Assembly: GCF_028372415.1 (NCBI RefSeq)
Contig: NC_092878.1
Span: forward strand, 73,227,251-73,291,250
Direction of reading: 5' to 3'
Source: Notamacropus eugenii
Taxonomy: Eukaryota > Chordata > Mammalia > Diprotodontia > Macropodidae
Length of the DNA stretch: 64,000 bases
The notes beneath the pieces were generated by a model, which saw nothing but the letters and a program-made list of their open reading frames with translations, had not been told where the DNA came from and did no database searches. The position numbers and the translations under genes are program-made. Of this stretch, positions 49,490-61,564 are shown piece after piece. Positions within the stretch are counted from its first letter, which is position 1. Each line of letters starts with the position of its first letter.

Positions 49490-49692
49490 ATAGAATCAGA
49501 TTCCCTCACCCTACTATGACTCTGAGTAGAATTGGAAAGAAACTTAGTGTTCATATAGTCAATCCTGTCCTCTCTCCCAGCCCCTTACCCTAATTTAGAG
49601 ATAAGGAAACAGATTCAGAGAGGTTATATAATTTGCCCAAATCATTCAGGTAATGATTGGCAGTGTCAAAATTCTGACAAAAGATTCTATAA
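49490..49692 (-). repeat. Old core-SINE (THER/MIR type)
   Basis: 'gaattggaaagaaacttagt', 'agagataaggaaacagattc', 'gaggttatataatttgccca' and 'ggcagtgtcaaaattctgac' follow the same order as at 16,228 and 24,300. Confidence 0.65.
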
Positions 49693-50187
49693 TTACTTTC
49701 ATCTCTACATTTCCCTTTTCTTTTAAAAATATTTATTTAGAATTTTATTTTCCGGAATTACATGTGAAAATAATTTATAACATATTTTAAAAAAGTTTTG
49801 AGTTCCAAATTCTCTCCTTCCCTCATTTCTCAACCTCCTCACTGAGAAAACAATTTGATATAGGTTACAGATGTGTAATCATGCAAAACATATTTCCATA
49901 TAAGTCATGCTGTAAACGAAAACAGAAAGAAAAACAAAATAAAGAAAGTAAAACAATATGCTTCAATCTGTATTCATACTCCATCAGTTCTTTCTCTGGT
50001 GCTAGATGACTTTTTTCATCATGTCCTTCAGATTTGTCTTGGCATTGTATTGTCGAGAATAACTGAGTCATCCACAGTTGATGGTCTTAGAATATTGTTG
50101 TATTGTGTGCAGTGTTCTGGTTCTACTCATTTCATTTTTCATTAGTTCATATATATCTTTCTAGGTTTTTATAAGGGCATCCTGATA

Positions 50188-50197
50188 ATAATTTCTT
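50188..50197. repeat. TSD of the nested L1 tail, left
   Basis: ATAATTTCTT is repeated at 51,032-51,041, and the outer L1 continues across it. Confidence 0.7.
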
Positions 50198-51031
50198 TTT
50201 TTAAACTAATTTTGTTTATTTTCAAATGGTCTACAATCACTACCATATAACTTAGATTATTACCTTTTCATTCCTCCCCTCTACCTCCACCCTCCCTCCG
50301 AAAGACAGCATACAATTTTATATAGGTTCTACACATACATTCCTATTGAATACATTTTCAGTATAGTCATGCTGTGTAGAAGAATTAAAATGAATGGGAG
50401 AAATCATCTAACAAACCAAAATGTAATATAAAAGAAAATAGTCTGCTACATTTTGTGATCAAATTCCATAGTTCTTTCTCTGGATGTGGAAAGCATTTTG
50501 CCTTAGAAGACCATTGGGAATTTTTTTAAGTCCTCGCATTGCTATGAAGTTCCAAGTCTACCAGAAAAAACTCTCTTACACTGTGGTCATTGCTGTGTAC
50601 AAAGTTCTCCTGGTTCTGCTTCTTTCACTCAGAATCAGATCATATAAGTCTATCCAGACCTCTCTTAAGTCTTCCTGTTCATCATTTCTTATAGTGCAAT
50701 AGTATTCCACTATATTCATATACCATAATTTATTCAGCCATTCCCCATTTGATGGGCATCCCTTTGATTTCCAGTTTTTGGCCACCACAAAGAGTGCTGC
50801 TATAAATATTTTTGCACATGTGGTACTCTCCTGTTTTTATGAAGTCTTGGGGGTACAGTACTAGAAGCGATATTGCTGGGTCAAAGGGTATGCATATTTT
50901 TGTAGCCCTTTGGGCATAGATCCAAATTGCTCTCCAGAATGGTTAGATTAGCTCACAGCTCCACCAACAATGTATTAGTGTTCTAACCCTCCCACATCCT
51001 CTCCAACACTTATCATCTTCCTGTTCTGATC
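50198..51031 (-). mobile_element. 5'-truncated L1 3' end nested in the older L1
   Basis: This contains the ORF2 C-terminus and 3' UTR in minus orientation. The open frame 50,576-50,788 (minus) reads 'AKNWKSKGCPSNGEWLNKLW' and ends 'SERSRTRRTLYTAMTTV', closely like the L1-B C-terminus. It is younger than its host L1 but clearly diverged from L1-B. Confidence 0.85.
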
Positions 51032-52339
51032 ATAATTTCTTATAGCACATTATAATCACATATCACAGGTTGTCCCGCCATTCCCCAGTTGATGGTTGTT
51101 TCCTGACTTTTCAATTCTTTGTCAGCAGAAAAGAACTGCTATAAATATTTTTTGTACATATAGATCTTTATTTTTTTCTTTTTTATCTCTTTTGGAATGC
51201 AGACATAGTAGTGAGATTTCTGGGTAAAAGAGTATGAATTGTTTTGTAGACATTTGGGTATAGTTCCAATTTGCTTTGCATAAGGGTTAAATTTGTTTAC
51301 TAAGCTACCAGCAGTGCATTAGTTTCTCAATTTTCCCATATCCCCTGCAACACTTATCATTTTCTTTTTCTGTCCTATTAGCCAATCTAAGAAATGTGAG
51401 GCACTACCTTAGAACTGGTTTAATTTGCACTTTTCCACTCATGATTTAGGACATTTTTATATGGTTATAAGATAGCTTTGATTACTTCATCAAAAAACCA
51501 ACTTTTCATATCTTTTCATCATTTATCAATTGAGGATGGCTCTCATTTTTATAAATTTGTTCAGTTATGTGACAAATGATGCCTTTATCAGAGAAATTTG
51601 CTTCAGATTTATTCACAGCTATTATTTATTATATTTCACTCCATTTTATTTCCTATTTTTTCTAGTAACTCTCTCTTTTCACCTGTCCCTCTCAAAAATG
51701 TTTTGTTTCTGACTATCACCTCCCTCAATCCTCCCTCCCTTTTAGCAACCTCCCACTCTTATCCCCTTCCTCCCTACTTTTCTATGGGGTAAGACAGATT
51801 TCTATACCCAAGTGAGTATGTATGTTATTCCTTCTGAGGAAATTCTGATGAGAGTAAGGTTCAAGATTTTACACCACCACCTCCCCACCTTCCCCTGCAT
51901 TGTAAAAGCTTTTTCTTGCACCTTTTATGTGAGATAACTTGTCCCATTCTACCTCTCCTTTTCCCTTTCTCCCAGGACAGTCCTCTTTCTCACCTCTTAA
52001 TTTTAATTTATTTTATTTTAGATATCATCCCATAATATTCAACTCACTGTGCTTTTTGACTATATACTCTTTCTAACTACCCTAATAATGACAAAATTCT
52101 TTTGAGTTACAAGTCTTCTTGTCATGTAGGAATATAAACACTTTATTAAGTCTCTTATGATTTCTCTTTCCTGTTTACCTTTTAATTCTTCTCTTACAAT
52201 CTTATACTTGAAAATCAGATTTTCTATTCAACTCTGATCTTTTCATCAAGAATGTTTGAACCTCCTCTGTCATTGAATATCCGTAATGCACTAGAATAAG
52301 TTTGAACTTCCTTTTGATTCTCACCTCTGGCATTCTGGT

Positions 52340-53100
52340 GATGTCTATAGACTACTTCTCATAATGACATTTTTCAATGAATAAAGTACAAAAGTTATAC
52401 TGAAATACAGTGTTTTAATAAAGTTCATGAACATTAGGTCAAGAACCTCACCTGTCAAGATTGTCTTCATCTCCTTATATATCATGTCCCTTCTACTTCA
52501 GTGATCCCCATTTGCCCCTCAAAGGAAACTTGGACTCTACTCTTGGAATTACCTTGGGCTACAGTAGGCAAACTTTCACCTTATCTTGTTCAGGATCAAG
52601 AATTTAGGTCAAATTAGAGTTGTTCTAATCACTGACCCAATATTTTAGCATTTGTCTTATTTCATTTAACTTTGTAATACTTTTGATCTTTACTATGTCA
52701 CTGATCTCACCATACACAGTTGATACGGGAAAGATATTGACAACACTAATGAAAAATTTACGATTTCTTAAAGTATAAACAATTTCATTTTATTGATGGT
52801 AAGAGCTTCGCATGCCCAGTATCTATTTTTTTATTCTTTTGCTGAGGAAAGTATTATCGATGTCTCATAAGAAGGAGACTTTTATGTAGTTTAAAATCTC
52901 TGTTCTCCCTAATTCTTGACTTATGATCCATATTGTCCCATGTTTTCTGCTATTCTAGCTTACTGTGACCATTAAATTGTAGTTACTAAATACAAAGTTA
53001 CGTATTAATTTAATTTGGAGAGCCTCATGAAATTTATTCAAGCCTTTCTCTACCTCATCTTCTTCTGCAATCAATGTTGCATAAACTGAAATTAGTTACA
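52340..53100. other. Unclassified sequence
   Basis: No recognised gene or repeat. Confidence 0.5.
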
Positions 53101-53104
53101 CTGT

Positions 53105-53460
53105 AGTCATTTTGCAAATTCTCTTTTCTTTTCCTTTAAATTAAATTTAAATTCCTTTAAATTGATTTATTTAAGTTTGGTTTTCAGCATTCACTTCCAT
53201 AAACTTTTGAGTTTTAATTTTTTTCTGCCTCTCCCCTTTCATCCCTCTCCAAGACAACATGCAATTAGATAAAGGCTTTACATATACATTCTTATAAAAC
53301 ATATTTACACATTAGTCACGTAAAGAAAAAATTAGAATGAATGGGAGAAATGATGAAAAAGCAAAAGCAAAACAAAACAAAAAGAAGAGATAAAGGGAGA
53401 GAAACTATACTTTGATCTGCATTCAGACCCCGTAGTTCTTTCTTTGGATTATTTTGCATA
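53105..53460 (-). mobile_element. L1 3' UTR fragment
   Basis: 'gttttcagcattcacttcca', 'ctctccaagacaacatgcaa', 'ttagaatgaatgggagaaat' and 'ccgtagttctttctttggat' match the complement of the 3' UTR of the L1 relics at 17,605 and 50,198. Confidence 0.75.
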
Positions 53461-53464
53461 TTCT

Positions 53465-54328
53465 TATGAGCACTGCACTGTGAGAAGATTGACACTTCAT
53501 GAAATCATATTTCTTATTGTCTTTGAAAAGATGTAAAAAAAACCCAAAACTTTGCCAAATAATTTATCTGCTCCTCCAAAGAAAACCAATGAGTTACCTT
53601 TCTGTTTAGCTATAACTTTCTTTGTCTCTTTGTTTCATTGCTGACAAAGTTTTGACAATTTATGTGATTGATTTTCTCTACTAATCTGTCTACTTATGAG
53701 GTACTAGACACATTAAATCACAAATTTAGAGTACCAACAGGTAAATTAATGACTTTATATAGCTTAAAATTCATGTGATTTGTAGCATCCTATTCTACAT
53801 GTTCTATTATTTTGACACCATCATTGGAGAAATAGAAGGGGGATGCCATGACTGAGAACCATTTTGTATTTTTCTTTGTTTCCTGAATTCCCACGGTGAA
53901 CAAATTAATTTCTAAGTGCCCATGTGAATGATGGTCAGAATTTGTGCCTGGAGCATATTGAAAGATGACATAGCCTTCCACTCTATTTCCACAGTCTTTC
54001 AGAGCTGATGGCTACCTCCTTACTATCAAGAGCCAGGTGAAGAGGAATTTGTAAAAGTGGGAAGAGAGAAAGGCAGAAAAATGTAAAAAGAGATTACAGA
54101 ATAGGTACTATTCTAGACTGTATGGAATATAGAATACATACAATAGAGTATTATGATATATGAGTGCAAAAGTTGTTTGGGGTTACATTGTGGAAAGTCT
54201 TAGTAACCAAATTAAAAAGTTGTTGCTTTTAATATTATTGGTAGTTGGGAGATTCATTTTTTGACAACAATATGCTGATTGGTGTCACTGAAACTAGAAG
54301 AAAAAAATTGCATCTTTATTTCAATGAT
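53465..54328. other. Unclassified sequence
   Basis: No recognised gene. It lies between two L1 pieces of the same orientation and could be an insertion in one L1 or original flank. Confidence 0.45.
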
Positions 54329-54329
54329 A

Positions 54330-54690
54330 CTGATTTCACTTGTAATCTGTACATGTGGGACCTTTTCTCATTTTTATGATCTCTTCGGGATACAGCCCTA
54401 GAAGGGATATTGCTGGGTCAAAGGGTATGCAAAGTTTTATAGCTGTTTGCGCCTAGTTCCAAATTGTTCTCCAGAATGGGTGGATTAGCTCAGAGCTGTA
54501 GCAACAATGAATTAGTGCTCCCACTTTCCCACATCTTCTCCAGCACTTACAACACTCCAACACTCCAACACTTTTCTTGTTTTGTCATGTTAGCCAATCT
54601 GATAGATGTGATGTGGCACCTCAAAATTGTTTTCATTTTCATCCCTCTAATCAATAGTGATTTAGAGTATTTTTTCATAAAATATATGTA
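54330..54690 (-). mobile_element. L1 ORF2 C-terminal fragment
   Basis: 'gtacatgtgggaccttttct', 'gatattgctgggtcaaaggg', 'ttctccagaatgggtggatt', 'gttagccaatctgatagatg' and 'atcaatagtgatttagagta' are the complement of ORF2 sequence around the Cys-rich domain (L1-B about 33,560-33,880). A local 'ccaacactccaaca' duplication is present. Confidence 0.8.
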
Positions 54691-54959
54691 TATAGGTATA
54701 TGTTTATATCTATATGTCTAGATCTTGATCTATATCAGGATAAACATAGAGATATGTACATATGCAAATGCAAGAGAGTCCAGATAAAAGTATATATATG
54801 AATGTTTATTTGTATGTACGTACATATACATGTTTTGAGCAGAGGTCCTCTGCTTCACTAGACTTCCAGACTTGCCCTTGTAGGAATATTGTAGAAAATA
54901 GCTAATGACTGACTTTAAAAAAAGTAGATACAACACACTTTTGAATTTAATTGGCCCAT

Positions 54960-55137
54960 TTTCTCCACCATTTTCTTAATCTTTAATATCAAATCAATAG
55001 AAGAATAAATCCAGATCTGATTTGTACCATTTGCCAATTGCATAAATTTTAATGCTCACACTGAATTCTTAACAATCAACTCTCATGAACAGTGCTAGCT
55101 CATTCCAGCACACCTCTGGGACCATGACTCAGAAAAA
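54960..55137 (+). repeat. Unnamed dispersed repeat, copy 1
   Basis: It has the core 'aatgctcacactgaattctt' followed by 'aacaatcaactctcatgaac' and 'ccagcacacctctgg', shared with copies at 59,540 and 61,240. It is possibly a non-autonomous DNA transposon; family not secured. Confidence 0.55.
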
Positions 55138-55144
55138 ATTAAGA

Positions 55145-58100
55145 ATGTCTGTGTTGGTTGCTGTTCTTTGTTCTCAAATAGCACCAAAATGACATCACTA
55201 TATGAGAGTCACCTTCAGTGTTTCCTACTCTGATTGATTAAACCAGTATGACCTAGGAGTACTCTGCCACAAGTTGGACACAAAAAGTCCATAGGAACAT
55301 TTAGGGTAGATTCTATAACTTTGCTGTGTTTGTGTTGTGTGTTCCTTTTAAGTTATTTTTTCTGCTTTGCTCAGACAGCACAGTGCCTCTTCTGATGAGG
55401 GCATACAATGCTGGGCAGTCCTGTGCCAGTATTTCCCATGGCACACAATCAATTCCAAAATACTTAAGAGAAACCTTGAGAGTTTCCTTGTATCACTTTT
55501 TTTCTGAACTCCAAGTGCGTACTTGCTCTGTGTAAATCCTCCATAAAATACCCTTTTTGGCAAGCATACATTTGGCATTTACACAATGTGGCCAGCTCAT
55601 TAGAGTTGTGTTCTTTGTAGTAGCATTTGAATGCTTAGCATTTTAGATCAAGAAAGGCCCTTAGTGTCTGATATCTTATCCTGCCAAGTGATCTTCACAA
55701 TCTTTCTAAGACAATTCAAATGGAAGCAATTTGTTTTCCTTGCATGTAACTCATATGCTGTCTGTGTTTCACAAGCATACAACAATGAAGTCAACATAAT
55801 AGTTCTGTAGACATTCAGTTTGGTAGTCAATATAATACCTCTTCTGTCCTACCCTTTCCTTTAGAGTGTCCCAAACACTGAGCTAGCTATGGCAATGAAT
55901 GTGCTAGTCTCTATTTGCTGTAACCAATGGTTCCATGGATGGATGTTGTAGTGGTGACTGATGGAGCACCTATGTGTTCTTCATGTTAATTTTTAGGCCA
56001 AATTTAGCACAAGCAAAAGCAAATCAATTCATACTTTGTCGCATCTAAAATTCAGATGCTTCACTAAGTGCACAATCATCTGCAAATAGAAAGCCATGCA
56101 TCAACACTCCCTGCACTTTGGTCCTAGATTATAGCCTTTTCAAGTTGAAGAATTTGCCGTCAGTGTGGAAGATGACCTTGATGCTGTGTTCATCCTCATG
56201 GAAGGCATTTGACAACATGGCTGAAAACATCATGCTAAAAAGTATGGGAGCAAGCCTACAGCCTTGTTTCACTCCATTGATGACTGGGAAGGCACAAGAG
56301 TATCATTCATATTCCAAAACTTGATCAGGCAAGTCACTTTGTGAAACTGATGTATAATACTTATGAATTTCTCTAGGCAACCAAATTTTACCATTATTTC
56401 CCATAAACCCTCACAACCTACAGTATCAAAACTGGAATAGAGTCAACACCAGGTGCTTTGCCACATGAAAGAAGTCCAATGACCTTCAAAACCTCTCCTT
56501 CAACTGGGAAGAGATTGATTTCAACCTGACATAAATGGTCAATGGCTTCAGCATTAAATGATGATGGTCTATTGCGAACACTAAAGAAGTGTTCAACCCA
56601 TCTCTCTAGAACCATGTCCTTATTACTAATTAATGTGGTTCCATCAACACCAAGTAATTCAGATGCACCATTGGTCTTTGGCACATATATAGCTATCAGG
56701 GTATCATAAAAGAACTTTGGATTGTTACTATCAGTATAAAACTGAATTTCATCTGCTTTCTTACTGAGCTAAGAATCTTGTATCTCTCTAAGCTTAGAGC
56801 ATATTTTACTTTTAATGGAATTAAATTATGCCTTCTTAGAGATGGGTGAACTATCCTGCTGGTAAACCCCATGGAGTTCTCATTTTTTTTCATTTAGCAG
56901 TTTCTGAATTTCCTCATCTTTTTCATCAAACTAGTCTTGATATTTGCAAGTGTTCTGACTCAAATGACCAAAGGTAGTGCTATACACCAAATCTCTGCAA
57001 GCTGAGCACTCCCTTTATACTCCACCATTATCAATGTCTGTTCTCTCAACTTTCCCTACAAGTTATTGACAAAGTGTCCCTGCTCAGAGGAGTGCTCTAA
57101 TAGGTCAACATTAATTCTTCTGGTAGTCAATTTGCCTTGGGGCCAACATTTTTATTGAGTGTGAATATTTAGCTTGGAGAGGATAAGTCTAAGATCAGTC
57201 CAGCAGTCTGTGCCACACATTGCCTTTGTCATTCTCACATCTTATCTGTTTCATCTCCTTACAATCACATAGTCTATTAAGTGCCTATGTTTTCTGTGAG
57301 GCTGCATACACAAAATTTTATTGCATTTATGGAAGAGAGTTGGTGATGGAAAAGTCATATAATGCACAAGTCTTCAGTAGTAAGTGACTATTTCTGTTGC
57401 TGTTTCCAACTCCATTCTTCCCTAGGACTCCCTGCTGTGCCTACACTAGCATTAAGGTCACCCAGAGTTATAAGCGTGTCCTCTTTTGGCACATTGATGG
57501 TAAAGGTCTCCAGATCTCCATAAATTTTTATTTTGACCTCATCGGGGTTTGTCTTGGTGGGAGCATAAAGCACTGATTATGGTGGTGTGGCATTTTTCTG
57601 CAAGTGACAATTGCATTGTCATGAATCTATCATTCACTCCTCTTGGTAGACATACAAATTTGTTGACTGGTTTTGTTTGTAAAATTGGCACCAGCTTCAC
57701 AGAGCTGTGGCCACTCCAGAAAAATGTGTATCTAATTCCAACTTCAGTAAGCTGACTTTCATTTGTTGATCTTATTTCACACAGGGCCACTATTTGGATG
57801 CAATACCTTCTGAGTTCTCTCACAACAAAGGCTGTTTGTCCTTCAGGTCCACTTGATTTTGTCTTGTTTAAAAGTGTACATATTCCATGTAGTGATGGTA
57901 AATGGATTCATATTTGCAGAATTTTTTTGTACTTTTTTTGGAGTTTTGACCACAGGATGGGATTCTTATCTGCCAAAGTAACAAGGCCAGGTTTGGGTAA
58001 GCATATGTTTTTTAGGGTACCTTTTCTAACCCCTTCCTCATACCAGGAGGTGAGCATTATGATCCTTAAAAGGCAGCTCAGACACACAGTGCCAAATCCC

Positions 58101-58745
58101 ACTGTTGCTTCCAGTGAAAAGATGACCTTATGGGCCTAGGCTTCCTGTTTCCGAGGTTGTGACTACAGATCCCATTGTATCTGCACCTGCTGCTTCATTA
58201 CTTGTGTGTCACCACAGGCCTTAGAGATAAATAAAAATGGTAAAATTGTATGGGTGATGTCTTGATTCTTGTGTAAATTGGATTTAAGTGAGGCAGAATT
58301 GCAAGAAGTTGACAGCCTCACTCTCTCTTCCAGAGTTATCACAGTCTAATGGTAAGACAGAGTCAAGATGACTGGTTATGGCTTGAGATGGGGTGGATGA
58401 CCTTCATGTCTTCGATGCCTAACCAAGTCGTAAGCACTCCACAGAGTCTTCTTCAGCTTCCTTCAGGGCCATTTGAAGACATTGTTCTTATCTGCCTATT
58501 CCACCAGGAGAAATCTTCATATACTTAGGGTAGATAAACCCCTAACTCAGGTTTTGAGACCTCTCAGTTACCCTCAACCTGATTTAGTCAAGGACTTACT
58601 GGAGTGTGACCACTTCACATTCTACAGCTTCTTGGATCAGCAGGTGGGACTTAGGTGGAACAGACACACACCAAAGGTGAAAAGCAGCCTTGAAAAGAGC
58701 TCAGAAGCCCTCACATCAAGGGTATTAGTTTTCCCTGAATGACCC
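55145..58745 (-). mobile_element. RTE-like LINE, nearly full-length but decayed
   Basis: On the minus strand: a 5' untranslated region (about 58,745-58,140), then an ORF with an AP endonuclease (57,823-57,388: 'IVALCEIRSTNESQLTEVG', 'YTFFWSGHSS', 'YAPTKTNPDEVK', 'TLGDLNASVG'), a linker (56,890-56,700), and the reverse transcriptase (56,684-55,930) with 'LERWVEHFFSVRNRPSS', 'LLSCGKAPGVDSIP', and 'FLFADDCAL' near 56,090. A C-terminal part follows (55,830-55,648: 'SLLYACETQTAYELHARK'). The 3' tail ends in 'tttgagaacaaagaacagca' at about 55,150. Several stops and indels, and probably a missing segment in the middle of the reverse transcriptase near 56,415. It is one of the few autonomous LINE types besides L1 here and may have driven the RTE-tailed SINEs. 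The exact clade (RTE, RTE-X) is not certain. Confidence 0.8.
58250..58460 (-). other. 5' UTR segment of the RTE-like LINE resembling marsupial SINE sequence
   Basis: 'ggatttaagtgaggcagaat', 'gacagcctcactctctcttc' and 'cagagttatcacagtctaat' read, in complement, like the body of a short opossum repeat that I recall also carries an RTE tail. Here it is joined to LINE sequence. This rests on memory of the repeat, not on a second copy in the window. Confidence 0.4.
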
Positions 58746-58747
58746 AT

Positions 58748-59035
58748 ATACCCCACTCTTACTTAAGTTGTAATTGAAAGTGATAGCTCCATTCTCTATT
58801 CTGGAAGGTAAAGTGGTATATAGAGCAAAGAGATCATAGACTGTAATTAAATTGAAAAAGTTATTTTGATATCCATCTAAAGTATAGATTGGAGAAAAAA
58901 GAAAGGAGGTAGGAAGACTAGGATGTGATTATGAGAGTCTAGATAACAGGTCCTAAAGGCATTAACTAGAATGTTGAGCATGTTAATGAAGAGGAGGGAG
59001 ATACAAATAGACACATGTTTCATATGTATGTATGT
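58748..59035. other. Unclassified sequence
   Basis: No recognised gene or repeat. Confidence 0.5.
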
Positions 59036-59066
59036 ATTCACACACTCACATCTATGTGCATGTGTG

Positions 59067-59099
<33 letters not shown>

Positions 59100-59110
59100 A
59101 TAAGTATTTA
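59036..59110. repeat. (TATG)n-rich microsatellite
   Basis: About seven ATGT units with flanking TATA and TGTG stretches. Confidence 0.85.
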
Positions 59111-59111
59111 T

Positions 59112-59538
59112 ATGTATAGTGCAGGTGTAGATTATTGGCTGTTGAAAATCAGTTTTATTGGTATGGCCCGAACCCCTCCAACTTTTTCAGTCTCATATTA
59201 GAAAGATACTCTTAGGAATAAGTTTCTAACTTCATAATGCCTCATTTTCTCCCCTTTAATGAGTAATTTAAAGAAAATGTCATCTTAAAGGTTTTATTGG
59301 AAAATACAGAATTGATATCTCATAGGATCTATCTCAAATGATCTATGAGATTGAGCTCTGAGGTTCTATTGGAATTTGACTACAGCATGGAACCTCCATC
59401 TCTATCCTATGCTGCCCCCTATGGTCATGGAGGACACACATTGAGAGTGACCCTGATTGAAGCCCTTCTACTTGTCACCTTATGAGTAACAACAACATAT
59501 CTTAAAGCTATGTCTGCATGGGGTAAAATCTACAGAAA
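59112..59538. other. Unclassified sequence
   Basis: No recognised gene or repeat. Confidence 0.5.
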
Positions 59539-59539
59539 A

Positions 59540-59660
59540 TAAATCAAACCCTGATTTGTGGTATTTGACAGTTTTTGAAGTATAAATGCTAACACTAAAA
59601 AAATTAACAACCAACTGTCTCAGGTCTATTCAAATGGCCTACTGCACATTCCTGATAATG
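59540..59660 (+). repeat. Unnamed dispersed repeat, copy 2
   Basis: 'ctgatttgtggtatttgaca' and 'aaatgctaacactaaaaaaa', then 'ttaacaaccaactgtctcag', align with copies 1 and 3. Confidence 0.5.
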
Positions 59661-59879
59661 ATCACACTAAAGTTAAATCTCATATCACTGAAGAAAAAGT
59701 CCATTTTTGCTTTCTGTGCAAGAGAAACAGACCAAAAGAATTGTGAAATGAGAGAAAAAATTAAGGCAAGATACAAATTGAAACGCTTGGCCATATCCCA
59801 AATTCAACTATTTTTTTCTTTGAAAGACACCATTTAATTTTATTAAGATAGCTTTTGATTCTTCACCTATGTGGTTACA

Positions 59880-60112
59880 ATGATGGTCAGTAATTTAGTC
59901 AATGAGCATTTATGAAATGTCTTCTACATGCTAGTCACTGTGCTGCACTCTGAGGATACAGAGAAAGGCAAAATTTAAAAAAAAAATAATCCCTGTTCTC
60001 AAAAAATTTGCAGTGTAGTGGGAGAAACAACTATGTACAAACAAGATATATACAGGAAAATTGGAGACAATTAATAGTGGGAACATAGTAGAAGTTAGGA
60101 AAACTTCTTTTC
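59880..60112 (+). repeat. Ancient repeat head
   Basis: 'gtcaatgagcatttatgaaa', 'gaggatacagagaaaggcaa', 'aacaactatgtacaaacaag' and 'atatatacaggaaaattgga' match the head of the unnamed family at 41,820 and 16,555. Confidence 0.65.
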
Positions 60113-60114
60113 CT

Positions 60115-60840
60115 GGTATACATATCCTTAGCACTTATGCTTCCTGAGGATCCTTGAATTTTAAGGGCATTTTTGAATGCCTCATTTTCAAACACTTTAC
60201 TGAGGATTTGAAAGACCTCAAAACTGATTTTAAATACGCACTCTCTTTCAATTTAAAGATTGTTTTATGGGGGGAAATATATCCAAGGTATTTGATGCTT
60301 GTTTAATGTCCAAATGTCACTTCCTGAAAGTAATTAGATGGTCAAGAAGCTTTTTCAGCCTTTCTCTCCCATTTGACAGCTTATTTTCCTTTTCAGAATG
60401 ATGAAAAGAATGAGAGGGAGGATCCTTTTCTTGGCAAAAGGAGTCAAAATTAAGAACTAAGATTATAATTTCATTCAAGATTCTGAGCCCATAATTTTTA
60501 AATGAATTCTAAACTATCTAGTACAGCCTTTTCAATATTATTTATAACCTACTTATATATTACTGAAACTCTAATATTATAAAAATATAGCAATTTCCTA
60601 GCTAAGAATGTCCAGCTATCTCCTTAGTTCAACAAGTAGTCATTCCTGCACCTAAATGAGAGAGAATTTCTTTGGAATGATGAAGAAGAGTAACTTAAGA
60701 GACAATTATAAAGATTTTTTATGATAAAATCTAAAATAAAAAGCATTTTTCTCCTTTTCCTGTTTCAGTATACACAGTTGAGTCAACAATCCACTCTTCA
60801 ACACCACTTATTCAAGTTTCTTTAATAGATCAATTCAATT
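60115..60840. other. Unclassified sequence
   Basis: No recognised gene or repeat. Confidence 0.5.
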
Positions 60841-60844
60841 TCGC

Positions 60845-61050
60845 CCTCTGTCATGTAGTGAAGGAGGCAGCATGATACTATGGGAAGAACACTGGATTTT
60901 AAGTCCAAGGACCTGGGTTCAATTTCAGTCTCTTCTTGTGACATTGGCCAAGTTACATAATTTCACTGGTTCCAAATTTACTTATCTCTGAAAATGAATG
61001 ATTTTTAAATTCTCTTCTAGTTCTAAATCCAAGATCCTATGAGATGCCAT
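60845..61050 (+). repeat. Core-SINE (THER/MIR type), nearly complete
   Basis: 'ggcagcatgatactatggga', 'acactggattttaagtccaa', 'ggacctgggttcaatttcag', 'ttcttctagttctaaatcca' and 'agatcctatgaga' give the full order from the tRNA-like head to the tail. Confidence 0.8.
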
Positions 61051-61239
61051 CTTTCATCCTCTCCATCCAGAGTTGATTTCTCTCTCCTTTAAGCATGGAC
61101 ATTATTATACTAGCACATCTTTATTGCTCTTTCACAATATACTTTCAGAGATGTTCTAAGTAACTGTTTAACAGCAAGCTTTACAGAAAAAAATAATGTA
61201 CAGAGGATACATTTTTTAAAATTTTAATCAACAATATTA

Positions 61240-61390
61240 GCATTTTTCCATCACTTTTTTAAGTCTATAAATCAACAAAACAATAAGTTCTGCTTTGTAG
61301 CATTATTGATTGCTGTGATATAAATGTTTACACTGAAAATTTAACAATCAGCTCTCAGCCTGTACAAGCAGACTCTAGGACACCCCTGCT
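61240..61390 (+). repeat. Unnamed dispersed repeat, copy 3
   Basis: 'gattgctgtgatataaatgt', 'ttacactgaaaatttaacaa' and 'tcagctctcagcctgtacaa' align with copies 1 and 2 in the same orientation. Confidence 0.55.
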
Positions 61391-61424
61391 TATAGTAATT
61401 TGCTCCTCTTGTTCACTAGAAGTA

Positions 61425-61562
61425 GGGGTGTGAAAAGAGCACTGGAATTGGAGCTACAAGGCCTATGTTTGAGCCGTAGCTGTGGCCCCCTCCTAGCTAA
61501 GTGATATAGAATTCTCAAATTAACCACCTACATTTTCATCTGAAAGCCGTGGTGACATTTCC
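61425..61562 (+). repeat. Core-SINE fragment
   Basis: 'agagcactggaattggagct' and 'cctagctaagtgatatagaa' follow the first half of the SINE at 60,845. Confidence 0.6.
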
Positions 61563-61564
61563 AA

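Larger units (their letters stand above)
49725..52335 (-). mobile_element. Old minus-strand L1 with internal deletion, split by a younger L1 tail
   Basis: On the minus strand it runs from the end of ORF1 (about 52,335-52,130, complement of 'cttttcatcaagaatgtttg'), through a purine-rich spacer (to about 51,660), then directly into the last third of ORF2 (51,650-51,042 and 50,187-49,960), then the 3' UTR (to 49,725). The endonuclease and most of the reverse transcriptase are missing. A separate L1 tail lies at 50,198-51,031. Confidence 0.75.
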
